Of a stretch of DNA of 36,897 nt, positions 6,184 to 14,669 are shown in pieces. Made by a program: the position numbers and the translations under genes. This DNA comes from Phycisphaerales bacterium UBA2421. Lineage in GTDB: Bacteria > Planctomycetota > Phycisphaerae > Tepidisphaerales > Tepidisphaeraceae. The stretch lies in contig DDRH01000006.1 in NCBI GenBank assembly GCA_002343075.1, positions 1 to 36,897 on the forward strand, written 5' to 3'. Positions within the stretch are counted from its first letter, which is position 1. The number at the start of each line of letters is the position of its first letter. The notes under the pieces were generated by a model. The model saw only the letters and a program-made list of their open reading frames with translations. It made no database searches and was not told the origin of the DNA.

Positions 6184-9100
6184 TTGTCTGCAATCGAGTC
6201 CAATCACGCATTGGACTGTGTTTCCGAGGCCATTCGACCGGTCGTAGAAATGCTCGAAACCCGCCAACTCCTCACCGCCATCACCGGCGCGAGTTTCAAC
6301 TACCTCACCGCGCCGCAGAATGTCACCCTCAATTTTGATACCAACGTGCAGGCCGACCTTTCTCTCGATGATCTCGTCGTCGATCGCCTGAGCAACAACA
6401 CCACCCTCGCCCGCACCAACCAATCGCTGGCCTACAATACGTCAACCAACGTCGCCACCGTCACCTTCCCCGGCGAAGCCAATCAGGGCATCACCGGTAT
6501 GCTCCCCGACGGGAACTTCCAGACCATCGTCAGCGAAGAGGGCATCCCCGGCATGACGAGTGAGCACCTGCTCAACTTCTTCTTTCTCACCGCCGACGTG
6601 AACCGCGACCGGGCCGTGAGCAGCGCCGACGAAGCCATCGTCACCGCCAACTTCGGCACATCCGGCAACTTCGCCGCCGGCGATGTCAACCTCGACGGCG
6701 TGATCAACCTCGACGATTACACCACCCTCTCCAACAACTTCGGCCGCCAGCAGCCCGCGCCGATCACGACAGCCAACACGCTCACCGTCGCTGCGCTCTC
6801 ATCCAGCGCCAACCAACTCACCTGGACCAAGCCCGACGCCGCCGTCGACGGCTACCGCATTTACCGCAGCACGGATGGCACAAATTTCACGCAGATCGCC
6901 GACGTCGCCACCACACCGCGCAGCTACGACGACACCGGCCTGACCGATGGCACCAAGTACTGGTACCGCGTGCGGCCATACACCGTCGCCGAAGGCAACT
7001 CGGCAACAACCAATAAAATGTCCGCGGTCACAGTACTGCCGGCACCGACGGGTGTAGTTGCATCAGAAGACACCGACGAGTTTAGCTCCGGGACAGCGGT
7101 CAATTGGGATCATTCAGGAACGACGATTGAAAAGTACGTCATTGAGCGCGCCACTGACAGCACGTTTACCACGAATCTGGTTTCGTTTGATGTCACCTAT
7201 GAACCGGAGATGCCCTCCGGTTCATTTGTAGATCGTGGCGTCGTCGGGGGCCAAACGTACTTTTATCGGGTTCGCGCAATGAACTCGGTTGCCGAGTCGG
7301 CCGCGTCGTCGGCAGTTTCAGTCATTGCACCACATCAGAAAGTTTTTGATCCGGTCGATATCAAGATTGTCGCTACGGGCAGCCTAGCGTTTGAGTTTGC
7401 CTGGGGCGATTTTAGCTCGAACGAAACCAACTACGAAGTTCAGCGGGCAACCGACGCGGAGTTCTTGACCGATGTGCAAACGACGACGTTGTCTGCCGAT
7501 GTAACCTTTGTGACTCAGACGGTTCCTGCTGCCGGGCTCTATTTCCTTAGAGTTCGGGCATACAATGCAAATGTAACTTCGGCGTGGGTCGAAACATCGA
7601 TCGATACATCGAAGCTTGCTCCAGAGGCACCGGTTGGTCTGCAAGTCGAGCCGCTCGCAAACGGCGAATTCAGTCTTCTTTGGGGCGATGCGGCAACGAA
7701 TGAGACTTCGTTCATAGTGCAGCGTTCGACCGATCCGACGTTTACAACAAATGTGTTGGATCTTGCGACCCTTCCCGCAGGTTCAACGGAATACGTTGAC
7801 ATCGGAGCAAAGGATTCGGAAGCCACGTTCTACTATCGTATCAGGGCGGTTAGCCCGAGTAACCACGAAGCTTTTAGCGACATTGTCGAAGAACCCGAGA
7901 CTCAAGCGAGCGCACGAGCGCTCCTCATTCAACGTCACACCGGATCGATCTTCCAAACATCAAAGACAAATGAAACAGATTTGTATATCTCAGGTGTGCC
8001 GATTCATGTTCGCGTCCGAGAGTCTGCCTTAGGGCCAGACTTCGACGACGTTTACGGAACGAAGCTTCGCTACACTTGGTACTTTGATTCGACCACCGTG
8101 GTTACAGGGCTGAGTGCCGCGCATGTATTTTACACTTCGGACTTCGCCAGCACCCCGTACCCCACGCACACCATCAAGCTTCGTGTGGAGAAAGAGCCGA
8201 GTTCAGGTTCGACCGGCGAGTTAGTCCGTGAGGAAAATGTCACACTTCGAGTGCGTCCGCATCTCGCCCAAACTGGTGAATCTTCAAGCAACTTCATTGT
8301 CTACAACGTTTATAAGAATCTGCCGCAAGGTGTGACAAACGACGGGATTCAGACCGGCAACGATTCGACGCGAAGGCTAAGAAATACGAATTGGGAGACA
8401 ATCAGAACAGCGATGAATGGAACGCTGCCTAACCTCTTTAAAAACAGCGTTGTCTTCCGCTTAGAGCGTGGCCAGGAGTTCGATTTGCCCAAAGGTCTCG
8501 ACTTGCGCAATACACCTGTGACGCGAGTGATTTTCGAAGATTTTGGCACAGCTCAATCGCTCCCAACCCTTGACCTTAAAGCGGCTAACAGGGCATTCTG
8601 GCTGAGTTCAAACAATTCGCAGTTTTCGTTCCGTAATCTGAGACTGACTTCGACGAACTCGGCACACGTCGTCCGTTCATTCAGCCCGTCCTTAACCAAC
8701 CCGCCATCATCTGTCACGAACCAAGTCGCTGGCCGTGCAAGTGCAACGGCCCCCACTTTCTTAACCTATGACAACGCGACGGGGCCACGATGCGTCGCTA
8801 TCATCGGATGCGAGTTCGGATACTTGTCGAACGCAGTTAACGTTGACGTCGAGAAAGGAGCGGGCACACCCGAAGGTCTTTACATCGCGGATAGCAAGAC
8901 AGCAAAAAACGTGGTTAGCTCAGGTTCAGACGCTGAAGATGACTACATTGTGACCAGCAGCTATTCGATCTTTGCAGAAGGCGTCACCAATCTGTTTATC
9001 GCTCGCAACGATTTTCACAATTCCTGGACCGAACATGTCATTCGGCTGAACCGCGATAATAAATACGTCAACGTCTCTGCCAATTCACTCACCAAACGTA

Positions 9101-10365
9101 GTTCAGGTGGCACCTATAGTGTCACGGTGAACAATGTTACGACCAGTTACCGAGCGCTACTTTCTGACCCGAATAAGAAGGACACTGCCACGCTGAGGGT
9201 GCTTGGTGGGCGTTACGTCAAGTCGACAGACGTGACTGAACGCGGCCTGATGCACGTTTCGAGGAATGAACTTCGAGGCGGCGAAACTTGGCTTGGGCCA
9301 TTAGGGGGCGTTGTACAGGGTAACGATCTTTACGTCGGCGAGAAAACCACCGGATTGGTTTTTGACGCGAATGTTATTCGTTTCGGCACAGTCAACTTGA
9401 AATTCGGACTCGAACAAAGCGTGATTCGAAACAACATTTGGTCAAGCGATTCCAACCAGCCGTATGCGATGGTAGTAAAGGGCATTGCACCGGTGCAGCT
9501 CTACAACGACGGCTCGTCTACGCTCAAGACGCGCCGATACTGGGGACCGGAACGGGTGATTCAGGATGTTTCGATCGTCAACAACACAATCGTCAAGCTG
9601 AGCAAATCCGGTACTCCGCCATCAGTCTTGAAGTTTGACAATCCATTTATCGATTCCGCAGCCGAAGCAACTGGCAACAATACGGTCTTCTCCATCCCGA
9701 CAGCGTTGACGAATGGTGGAGCCGCATGGTCGTCCGCGAGTCCGCCAGCACGCGTCACGCGCGCAGCCGATTATCATGCGCGCATCAAGAATCTGACGTT
9801 CATGAACAACCTGCTTGCTCGCACGACCACCGGTTCGACAAGCAACGCGCAGTATTCCGCATTCGGGATCAGTCTCGATCCTCTTGAAGTTGCGCGGTAC
9901 GGAGATGCAGGCGGTGCAAACTGGAAGGATACGCTTACCACTGGAGCAACAAAGTGGGCCGTCGGGGACAACGTATTCAGCACTTCAAACGGAACACCAT
10001 TTGGCGTGGGCACTAGGCTGACAGCGTCATTTCCTTCGAGTACAGTTTCTTCGTACACGCCAGAGCAGTTCAATCGTTTGAGCGCCGACACTTGGAATGG
10101 CGCGACCTACTTCAACCTGCCAGCAAACGATCGCGACTTGGTTTTTAGTTCTACACTTGTCAATGTTCGTGATGAGACCGACTCTGGGTTTGGCATCCTT
10201 GAAACCGAATACAGACCTATCAGTTCGTCAATTTTAACTGCCACCCGGCGATCTGACGCTTGGTTCGATTTCGAGGGATCGTTCTTCGGATCAACCACTA
10301 ACACCACTCCTGCCCGCGCGATTTCGACTTACGCGGGCGCAAAGCAAACGCCGACTACCGCCTAG
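6184..10365 (+). CDS. Giant LEPR-XLL-type surface protein with dockerin, FN3 and beta-helix regions
   Basis: 1393 aa from a TTG at 6184; the frame is open a little further upstream, so the start is uncertain. Residues 24-30 (LETRQLL) are the LEPR-XLL-type motif found near the N-terminus of planctomycete exported proteins. Then follow a bacterial Ig-like region (about 37-116), a dockerin-like pair of calcium loops (DVNRDRAVSSADE and DVNLDGVINLDD, 138-187), and four fibronectin type III repeats (about 198-283, 287-383, 387-478, 481-572). A PKD-like region and a long right-handed beta-helix region with NNTIV- and NNLLA-type turns (about 720-1340) complete it. It is probably a surface polysaccharide-binding or lyase-like protein; no catalytic residues can be assigned. 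The first 840 bp are strongly GC at third codon positions, the rest markedly less. It is the first of four closely spaced genes. Confidence 0.85.
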   Translation: MSAIESNHALDCVSEAIRPVVEMLETRQLLTAITGASFNYLTAPQNVTLNFDTNVQADLSLDDLVVDRLSNNTTLARTNQSLAYNTSTNVATVTFPGEANQGITGMLPDGNFQTIVSEEGIPGMTSEHLLNFFFLTADVNRDRAVSSADEAIVTANFGTSGNFAAGDVNLDGVINLDDYTTLSNNFGRQQPAPITTANTLTVAALSSSANQLTWTKPDAAVDGYRIYRSTDGTNFTQIADVATTPRSYDDTGLTDGTKYWYRVRPYTVAEGNSATTNKMSAVTVLPAPTGVVASEDTDEFSSGTAVNWDHSGTTIEKYVIERATDSTFTTNLVSFDVTYEPEMPSGSFVDRGVVGGQTYFYRVRAMNSVAESAASSAVSVIAPHQKVFDPVDIKIVATGSLAFEFAWGDFSSNETNYEVQRATDAEFLTDVQTTTLSADVTFVTQTVPAAGLYFLRVRAYNANVTSAWVETSIDTSKLAPEAPVGLQVEPLANGEFSLLWGDAATNETSFIVQRSTDPTFTTNVLDLATLPAGSTEYVDIGAKDSEATFYYRIRAVSPSNHEAFSDIVEEPETQASARALLIQRHTGSIFQTSKTNETDLYISGVPIHVRVRESALGPDFDDVYGTKLRYTWYFDSTTVVTGLSAAHVFYTSDFASTPYPTHTIKLRVEKEPSSGSTGELVREENVTLRVRPHLAQTGESSSNFIVYNVYKNLPQGVTNDGIQTGNDSTRRLRNTNWETIRTAMNGTLPNLFKNSVVFRLERGQEFDLPKGLDLRNTPVTRVIFEDFGTAQSLPTLDLKAANRAFWLSSNNSQFSFRNLRLTSTNSAHVVRSFSPSLTNPPSSVTNQVAGRASATAPTFLTYDNATGPRCVAIIGCEFGYLSNAVNVDVEKGAGTPEGLYIADSKTAKNVVSSGSDAEDDYIVTSSYSIFAEGVTNLFIARNDFHNSWTEHVIRLNRDNKYVNVSANSLTKRSSGGTYSVTVNNVTTSYRALLSDPNKKDTATLRVLGGRYVKSTDVTERGLMHVSRNELRGGETWLGPLGGVVQGNDLYVGEKTTGLVFDANVIRFGTVNLKFGLEQSVIRNNIWSSDSNQPYAMVVKGIAPVQLYNDGSSTLKTRRYWGPERVIQDVSIVNNTIVKLSKSGTPPSVLKFDNPFIDSAAEATGNNTVFSIPTALTNGGAAWSSASPPARVTRAADYHARIKNLTFMNNLLARTTTGSTSNAQYSAFGISLDPLEVARYGDAGGANWKDTLTTGATKWAVGDNVFSTSNGTPFGVGTRLTASFPSSTVSSYTPEQFNRLSADTWNGATYFNLPANDRDLVFSSTLVNVRDETDSGFGILETEYRPISSSILTATRRSDAWFDFEGSFFGSTTNTTPARAISTYAGAKQTPTTA

Positions 10366-10377
10366 TTTGGAGGCATA

Positions 10378-11673
10378 ATGTCTCGATATCATTATTACTC
10401 GCGCGCGATCGTTCAGGCTTTAGAAGCCCGTTTGGTGCTGGCTGCGGAGCCTGGCATCACGTTGGATGATAACGGCCAGCTACTTATCATTGGCACGGAA
10501 GGTGACGATACTACCTTTACCGTCAACGATCCGGACGACTTCTCGAGAATCATCGTAACTTTGAATGGCCAAGAGTACCGATACCTCAAGTCAGACATCA
10601 GTACTTTCCGTATTGAGGGTCGTGGCGGCAACGATGAATTGGCGGGATTCTTCGGGGACTCAATTCTTGCCTGCTCGATCTACGGTGGCAACGGAAATGA
10701 CCGAATCCGCGATGCAACCTACCAAGTCGGTGGCCCGGGTAATGATACTCTTGGAGGTTCCGGTGTGGTGGACTACAGCGACCAAACCACCCCAATATTG
10801 TTTGACGCAGGCCTTAGAGATGCTGAAAGCATCGTTCCCACAGTGACCGTCAGCCCAACGGAGACCGACACATTGGGTGACGGTTGCACGATTCGGGGGA
10901 CAGCGTTCGACGATGTATTCGATGTTTTCTGGCCTAATTCATTTGTTTGGCATATCGAGGGGATGGGTGGCGATGATCGCATCATCGCCGGGCCTGACTT
11001 GACTACGTTCGATGCGGGCGACGGGCGCGATACGCTGGATTTTGGCAACGCAGTCATCAATGTTATCTCGGCGTCGAATAATATTGAGGTTGTGGAGAAC
11101 ATCGGAGTAAACAGACCGCAGTCACTACGCGACGATTCAGGCCGAGGTTTGTTATTCATTTGTTCCGCATTCTATCAGGGCGACGGAGAGCAATCTGTTA
11201 CCATATGGGCCGGCGGGGGGGATGATACTGTTATTGGATCGCCCGGTCGCGACTCCCTCATGGGCGAAGACGGGAATGACCGAATCTACGGAGGCGGAGA
11301 AAACGACACCATTCGTGGCGGCAACGGAAGAGATATCCTCGTTGGCGGCGGCGGTGCCGATCGACTCCACGGCGACGGCGGCAACGACCTGCTCGTCGGC
11401 GAAGGGGGCAACGACACGCTCAACGGCAACTCCGGCAACGACAACCTCCACGGCGGCAGCGGGGACGACCGCCTCTTCGGCGGGAGCGGCAACGACACCA
11501 TCGACGGCGGCGGCGGGCGGGATTTGCTTGATGGGCAGGCCGGCAACGACTTGCTCTACGCCCGCGACGGCCTGCGCGACACGCTCTTCGGCGGCAGCGG
11601 CCTCGATCGCGCTCGGCGGGACAATTCTTTCATCGCTCGGGATATCGTTGATGGGATAGAGGCTTTCTCATGA
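10378..11673 (+). CDS. LEPR-XLL-type protein with RTX calcium-binding repeats
   Basis: 431 aa. The ATG has a GGAGG upstream and starts 12 bp after the previous stop, so the two are probably co-transcribed. LEARLVL at residues 15-21 is the LEPR-XLL-type motif. Residues about 265-400 are hemolysin-type nonapeptide repeats (GGxGxDxLx), which bind calcium and fold as a parallel beta-roll outside the cell. The final 24 residues contain DRARRDN and RDIVDGIEAF and match the end of the RTX protein at 12117-12893. Third-position GC rises sharply inside the RTX part. It is probably a structural or adhesive surface protein; no enzymatic domain is seen. Confidence 0.85.
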   Translation: MSRYHYYSRAIVQALEARLVLAAEPGITLDDNGQLLIIGTEGDDTTFTVNDPDDFSRIIVTLNGQEYRYLKSDISTFRIEGRGGNDELAGFFGDSILACSIYGGNGNDRIRDATYQVGGPGNDTLGGSGVVDYSDQTTPILFDAGLRDAESIVPTVTVSPTETDTLGDGCTIRGTAFDDVFDVFWPNSFVWHIEGMGGDDRIIAGPDLTTFDAGDGRDTLDFGNAVINVISASNNIEVVENIGVNRPQSLRDDSGRGLLFICSAFYQGDGEQSVTIWAGGGDDTVIGSPGRDSLMGEDGNDRIYGGGENDTIRGGNGRDILVGGGGADRLHGDGGNDLLVGEGGNDTLNGNSGNDNLHGGSGDDRLFGGSGNDTIDGGGGRDLLDGQAGNDLLYARDGLRDTLFGGSGLDRARRDNSFIARDIVDGIEAFS

Positions 11674-12095
11674 TGCAACGACGCAACGGCATAAGCCCGA
11701 GTTTACAAACAAGGATTCCTGACCCCTTATCCGTCCCCGCGGCTACACTCGCCACCCCGATGGATCTTCGTTCACCCCAGCGTGTCTCACAGGCCGGATG
11801 GACTGCTGCAGATAACGCTTGGGGGCGGGACAATCAATTCTTGATACAGACGGTCAGTTCTACCCCGCAGGCGATTGGCGTTTGGAACACCCAGACGCAC
11901 TCCAATCCAAGCATCGATCCTGACTTTGTGACTGACATCCGGGTTGATGCCACGTCTTATGTGCCCACAAGCGCGACATCGATAGTCAACATCGCTCAGC
12001 AGAGTTTGTATGCACGGTACGACTTCGCCAACCTGTTGTCCGGATCAGCTCGTCCGGCCACCGGAGTTACGGTAGGTGCCGTGCAGAAAACCTAA
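11670..12095 (+). CDS. Hypothetical protein, coupled to the RTX gene
   Basis: 141 aa. Its ATG overlaps the TGA of the preceding gene (ATGA at 11670-11673), suggesting translational coupling. The chain is Ser/Thr/Ala-rich, with no signal peptide, no LEPR-XLL motif and no family I recognise. It ends 21 bp before the next RTX gene. The tight arrangement supports it being expressed, but a chance ORF or the remnant of a larger gene cannot be excluded. Confidence 0.5.
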   Translation: MMQRRNGISPSLQTRIPDPLSVPAATLATPMDLRSPQRVSQAGWTAADNAWGRDNQFLIQTVSSTPQAIGVWNTQTHSNPSIDPDFVTDIRVDATSYVPTSATSIVNIAQQSLYARYDFANLLSGSARPATGVTVGAVQKT

Positions 12096-12116
12096 GTTTG
12101 TAGCAACGAGGCTCTC

Positions 12117-12893
12117 ATGCCATTATCAAAAAGTGACACTAAAGTGCCTTTGGGCGGCGAACACCGTGAAGTGACCGGACGGACACCACGGCAAGCGCGC
12201 GGCCCATCCCGAATAGAGGCGATCGAGTCCCGCTGCCTGTTCAGCATCATCCCAGTCATGAATGATTCTTTCGGGATCCAGATACAAGGGACTCCTGTCA
12301 ATGATGTAGCCATTGCTAGTCTCTCCGGTGACCGCACAACAGTGATCGTAGAGGTTGCCTCAGGTGACACGCCGTTGGAGAGATTCGAGTTCGACAGCTT
12401 CTTTGTCCGTTCAGTAGTGATTGAGCTTGGGGACGGCGCGGATAGCGTGAACCCCTTTGGTGATACGGAGGGGCTGGGAACGTTTCCATTTGACCAACTG
12501 GCAGTTATCAACACCGGTGCCGGTAGCGACAACGTTCGGTTGGGAAGCGGTTTATCGAAAGTTAACACCGGCGACGGCGATGATTATCTCGACGGCGGGG
12601 ACGGGCGCGACCAGCTCTTCGGCGGCAATGGCGACGACACCCTCCTCGGCGGGCCGGGCGGCGATTTGCTCGTCGGCGGACCGGGCAACGACGTAATCGA
12701 CGGCGGCGGCGGGCGCGATTTCATCCTCGACATCGACAACAAATCCGGCCGTGCTGCCAACAACACACCCGAAGCCATCCTCCACGCCACCGAGTTCCGC
12801 AACGCCACGTCAACAAACGCCTTCGACCGCCCCCGCCGCGACAACGCCGCTGCGGTGCGGGATGTGGTGGATGGAATTGAGGCGTTTATCTAA
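12117..12893 (+). CDS. Second RTX-repeat surface protein with a diverged LEPR-XLL motif
   Basis: 258 aa. A long basic leader precedes IESRCLF (residues 36-42), which sits where the LEPR-XLL motif belongs but is diverged. Residues about 148-205 are RTX repeats (GDGDDYLDGGDGRDQLFGG and similar) expected to bind calcium. The last 24 residues, with DRPRRDN and RDVVDGIEAF, match 15 of 24 residues of the neighbouring RTX protein's tail, pointing to duplication or a shared functional tail. As in the neighbour, codon usage becomes more GC-rich inside the repeats. Confidence 0.8.
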   Translation: MPLSKSDTKVPLGGEHREVTGRTPRQARGPSRIEAIESRCLFSIIPVMNDSFGIQIQGTPVNDVAIASLSGDRTTVIVEVASGDTPLERFEFDSFFVRSVVIELGDGADSVNPFGDTEGLGTFPFDQLAVINTGAGSDNVRLGSGLSKVNTGDGDDYLDGGDGRDQLFGGNGDDTLLGGPGGDLLVGGPGNDVIDGGGGRDFILDIDNKSGRAANNTPEAILHATEFRNATSTNAFDRPRRDNAAAVRDVVDGIEAFI

Positions 12894-13129
12894 CGATGCC
12901 GGGGGCGCGTTCCCCGGGCGGGCAGTCTTGTGCTATCGCGCGGGGCGGGGCCTGATGCGCGGGTGGTGCATTGCCCTACTTCGATAAGGGGGCACGCTGG
13001 TGTCGTCGTTCAGGGTTGGCCAGATACCGCCGCGGGGGCGTACGGCGCAACATGATGCACGTCGTTGGTCAACGGGAGCAACGCCACTGATGTTATCGCT
13101 GGCCGTCACGCGGCCAATGGAGGTTTGGG

Positions 13130-13537
13130 ATGATTCGAGCTGTCACTACATCGTTGCTGGGTTTGTCGATTGCCGGCGGGATGGCGGGGATCGGGTGCAC
13201 GCGCTCGCCGCAGGTGCGTGCGGCATCGACCGAGGGGCAACTGGTCGAGCAGCGCGCGGCAGTGCTTCGGCAGAAGGCCGACCTGATGCAGAAAGGCGAG
13301 CGGCTGATTATTGACGGCCGGGGCATGATTGCCCGCGGCGAGGCGATGCGCGACCAGGGCAACACGCTGGAAGGGCAGAATCTCGCGATTGAAGGTGAGG
13401 CGAAGGTGCGGCAAGGTGAAAACTACGTTGCCCAGGCGAATGCTGTAGTGCTTCCGTCGACGCAGCCGACCAATGTGCCGCTGGGTAACGGCTACAACCG
13501 CGAGAATGAAACTGCACGCACAGATTTGAACAAGTAA
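13130..13537 (+). CDS. Small putative lipoprotein with a helical body
   Basis: 135 aa. A GGAGG six bases before the ATG supports this start. The N-terminus is a hydrophobic leader ending in AGIGC (Cys23), a fair but not ideal lipobox, so lipid anchoring is likely rather than certain. The mature part is Gln/Glu/Arg-rich, with loosely repeated helical segments (QKGERLIIDGRGMIARGEAMRDQG). The C-terminus is Asn-rich and disordered. A strong terminator follows, so it is probably a single-gene unit. Family not recognised. Confidence 0.7.
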   Translation: MIRAVTTSLLGLSIAGGMAGIGCTRSPQVRAASTEGQLVEQRAAVLRQKADLMQKGERLIIDGRGMIARGEAMRDQGNTLEGQNLAIEGEAKVRQGENYVAQANAVVLPSTQPTNVPLGNGYNRENETARTDLNK

Positions 13538-13619
13538 GCCTGGTGAGCTTTCGCGCGAGATCGTATGTCAGGCGATTCACAAGCGAATGGGGTTCGATCA
13601 ATTGCAGCGAACCCACTTG

Positions 13620-13677
13620 AGGCGTTGCCGCATTGCCGGCGCCGGAACGACGGCGGCGGCGCGGCAACGCCTTTTTC
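13620..13677 (+). terminator. Rho-independent terminator
   Basis: AGGCGTTGCCGC (13620-13631) pairs perfectly with GCGGCAACGCCT (13661-13672), a 12-bp stem followed directly by a T-run (13672-13676). The 29-base loop is itself GC-rich and can fold. It ends the lipoprotein transcript and insulates queC. Confidence 0.8.
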
Positions 13678-13741
13678 TCTGCGCAATGCCGGCTGGCGGC
13701 GGCGTTGCAATCGGCGGGGGAATTGATGAGACTCGCCGGCA

Positions 13742-14476
13742 ATGAGCGTGGTGCAGAACTCTCCTATCCAGGCCCCGCGGAGGGCTGTGGTGCTGCTGTC
13801 GGGCGGGCTTGACTCGGCCACGGTGCTGGCGATTGCGAAGCGCGACGGGTTTTTGCCCCACGCGATGAGCTTTCGATACGGCCAGCGACACCTGCACGAG
13901 ATCGCCTGCGCCCAGCGAATCGCGGGCAGCATGGGCGTGGCGGAACATACAATTGTGGATATCGACCTGCGGGCGTTTGGCGCATCGGCGCTCACCACCG
14001 ACATCGCAGTGCCGAAAGATCGCGATGCGGCTTCGATGAGCCAAGGCATTCCGATTACGTATGTGCCGGCGCGGAATACGATTTTTCTTTCTTTCGCACT
14101 GGCCAAGGCAGAAACCCTCGGTGCAACGGACATCTTCATCGGCGTGAACGCGCTGGACTACAGCGGGTACCCCGATTGCCGGGCTGAATATGTTGCGGCG
14201 TTTGAAGCGATGGCCAACCTCGCCACGCGCGCCGGGGTGGAAGGCGCGGCGGTGGGTGCGCCTGCGCTGCGGATCCATGCGCCGTTGATTGAACTTACCA
14301 AGGCCCAGATCATCCGCACCGGGCTAGGCCTTGGCGTAAACTATGCACTGACAAGCACTTGCTACGATCCTTCGCCAGCCGGCGAAGCGTGCGGCAGGTG
14401 TGATGCGTGTGCGCTGCGGCTGAAAGGCTTTGCGGAAAACGGCCTACCCGACCCGGGCGCGTACGCTGCGTCGTGA
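13742..14476 (+). CDS. queC: 7-cyano-7-deazaguanine synthase QueC
   Basis: 244 aa, normal for the family. QueC converts 7-carboxy-7-deazaguanine to preQ0 with ATP and ammonia, in the cytoplasmic pathway to queuosine in tRNA. The PP-loop SGGLDS (residues 20-25) binds ATP. FRYGQRH follows (about 44-50), then DCRAEY (145-150). Cys207, Cys217, Cys220 and Cys223 in the CxxCxxC-type C-terminal cluster form the zinc site. The start at 13742 has only a weak SD. Other queuosine genes (queD, queE, queF) are not in the window and no preQ1 riboswitch is evident upstream. Confidence 0.95.
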   Translation: MSVVQNSPIQAPRRAVVLLSGGLDSATVLAIAKRDGFLPHAMSFRYGQRHLHEIACAQRIAGSMGVAEHTIVDIDLRAFGASALTTDIAVPKDRDAASMSQGIPITYVPARNTIFLSFALAKAETLGATDIFIGVNALDYSGYPDCRAEYVAAFEAMANLATRAGVEGAAVGAPALRIHAPLIELTKAQIIRTGLGLGVNYALTSTCYDPSPAGEACGRCDACALRLKGFAENGLPDPGAYAAS

Positions 14477-14531
14477 GGGCGCGACGCAGGGGCTGCGACA
14501 GATTGATTGTTAAGATTGCGTCAGTTTTTCG

Positions 14532-14559
14532 TTGACACCGCCGCGGGGGTGATTACGGT
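14532..14559 (+). promoter_or_regulatory. Candidate promoter for the PEP-CTERM beta-helix gene
   Basis: TTGACA at 14532-14537, 16 bp, then TACGGT at 14554-14559. The -35 is perfect and the -10 is partial. It points to the gene starting at 14670. Confidence 0.35.
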
Positions 14560-14669
14560 GTAGGCGTTCGATTTGCGTGCACCTTTTGTAGCCGCCTTTA
14601 CGTCACATCAACAAAAGGCGGCGGTGGCGCATCGGCATCACATCGGTTTGGGCTACGGGAGAAGAGAAC

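Noticed and set aside
10378..12893. RTX toxins
   Set aside because: There is no acyl-modified hydrophobic pore domain and no hlyB/hlyD-like genes nearby; LEPR-XLL motifs point to surface proteins instead.
13538..13741. preQ1 riboswitch upstream of queC
   Set aside because: The only strong structure is the 12-bp terminator belonging to the preceding gene; no preQ1 aptamer-like pseudoknot sequence was seen.
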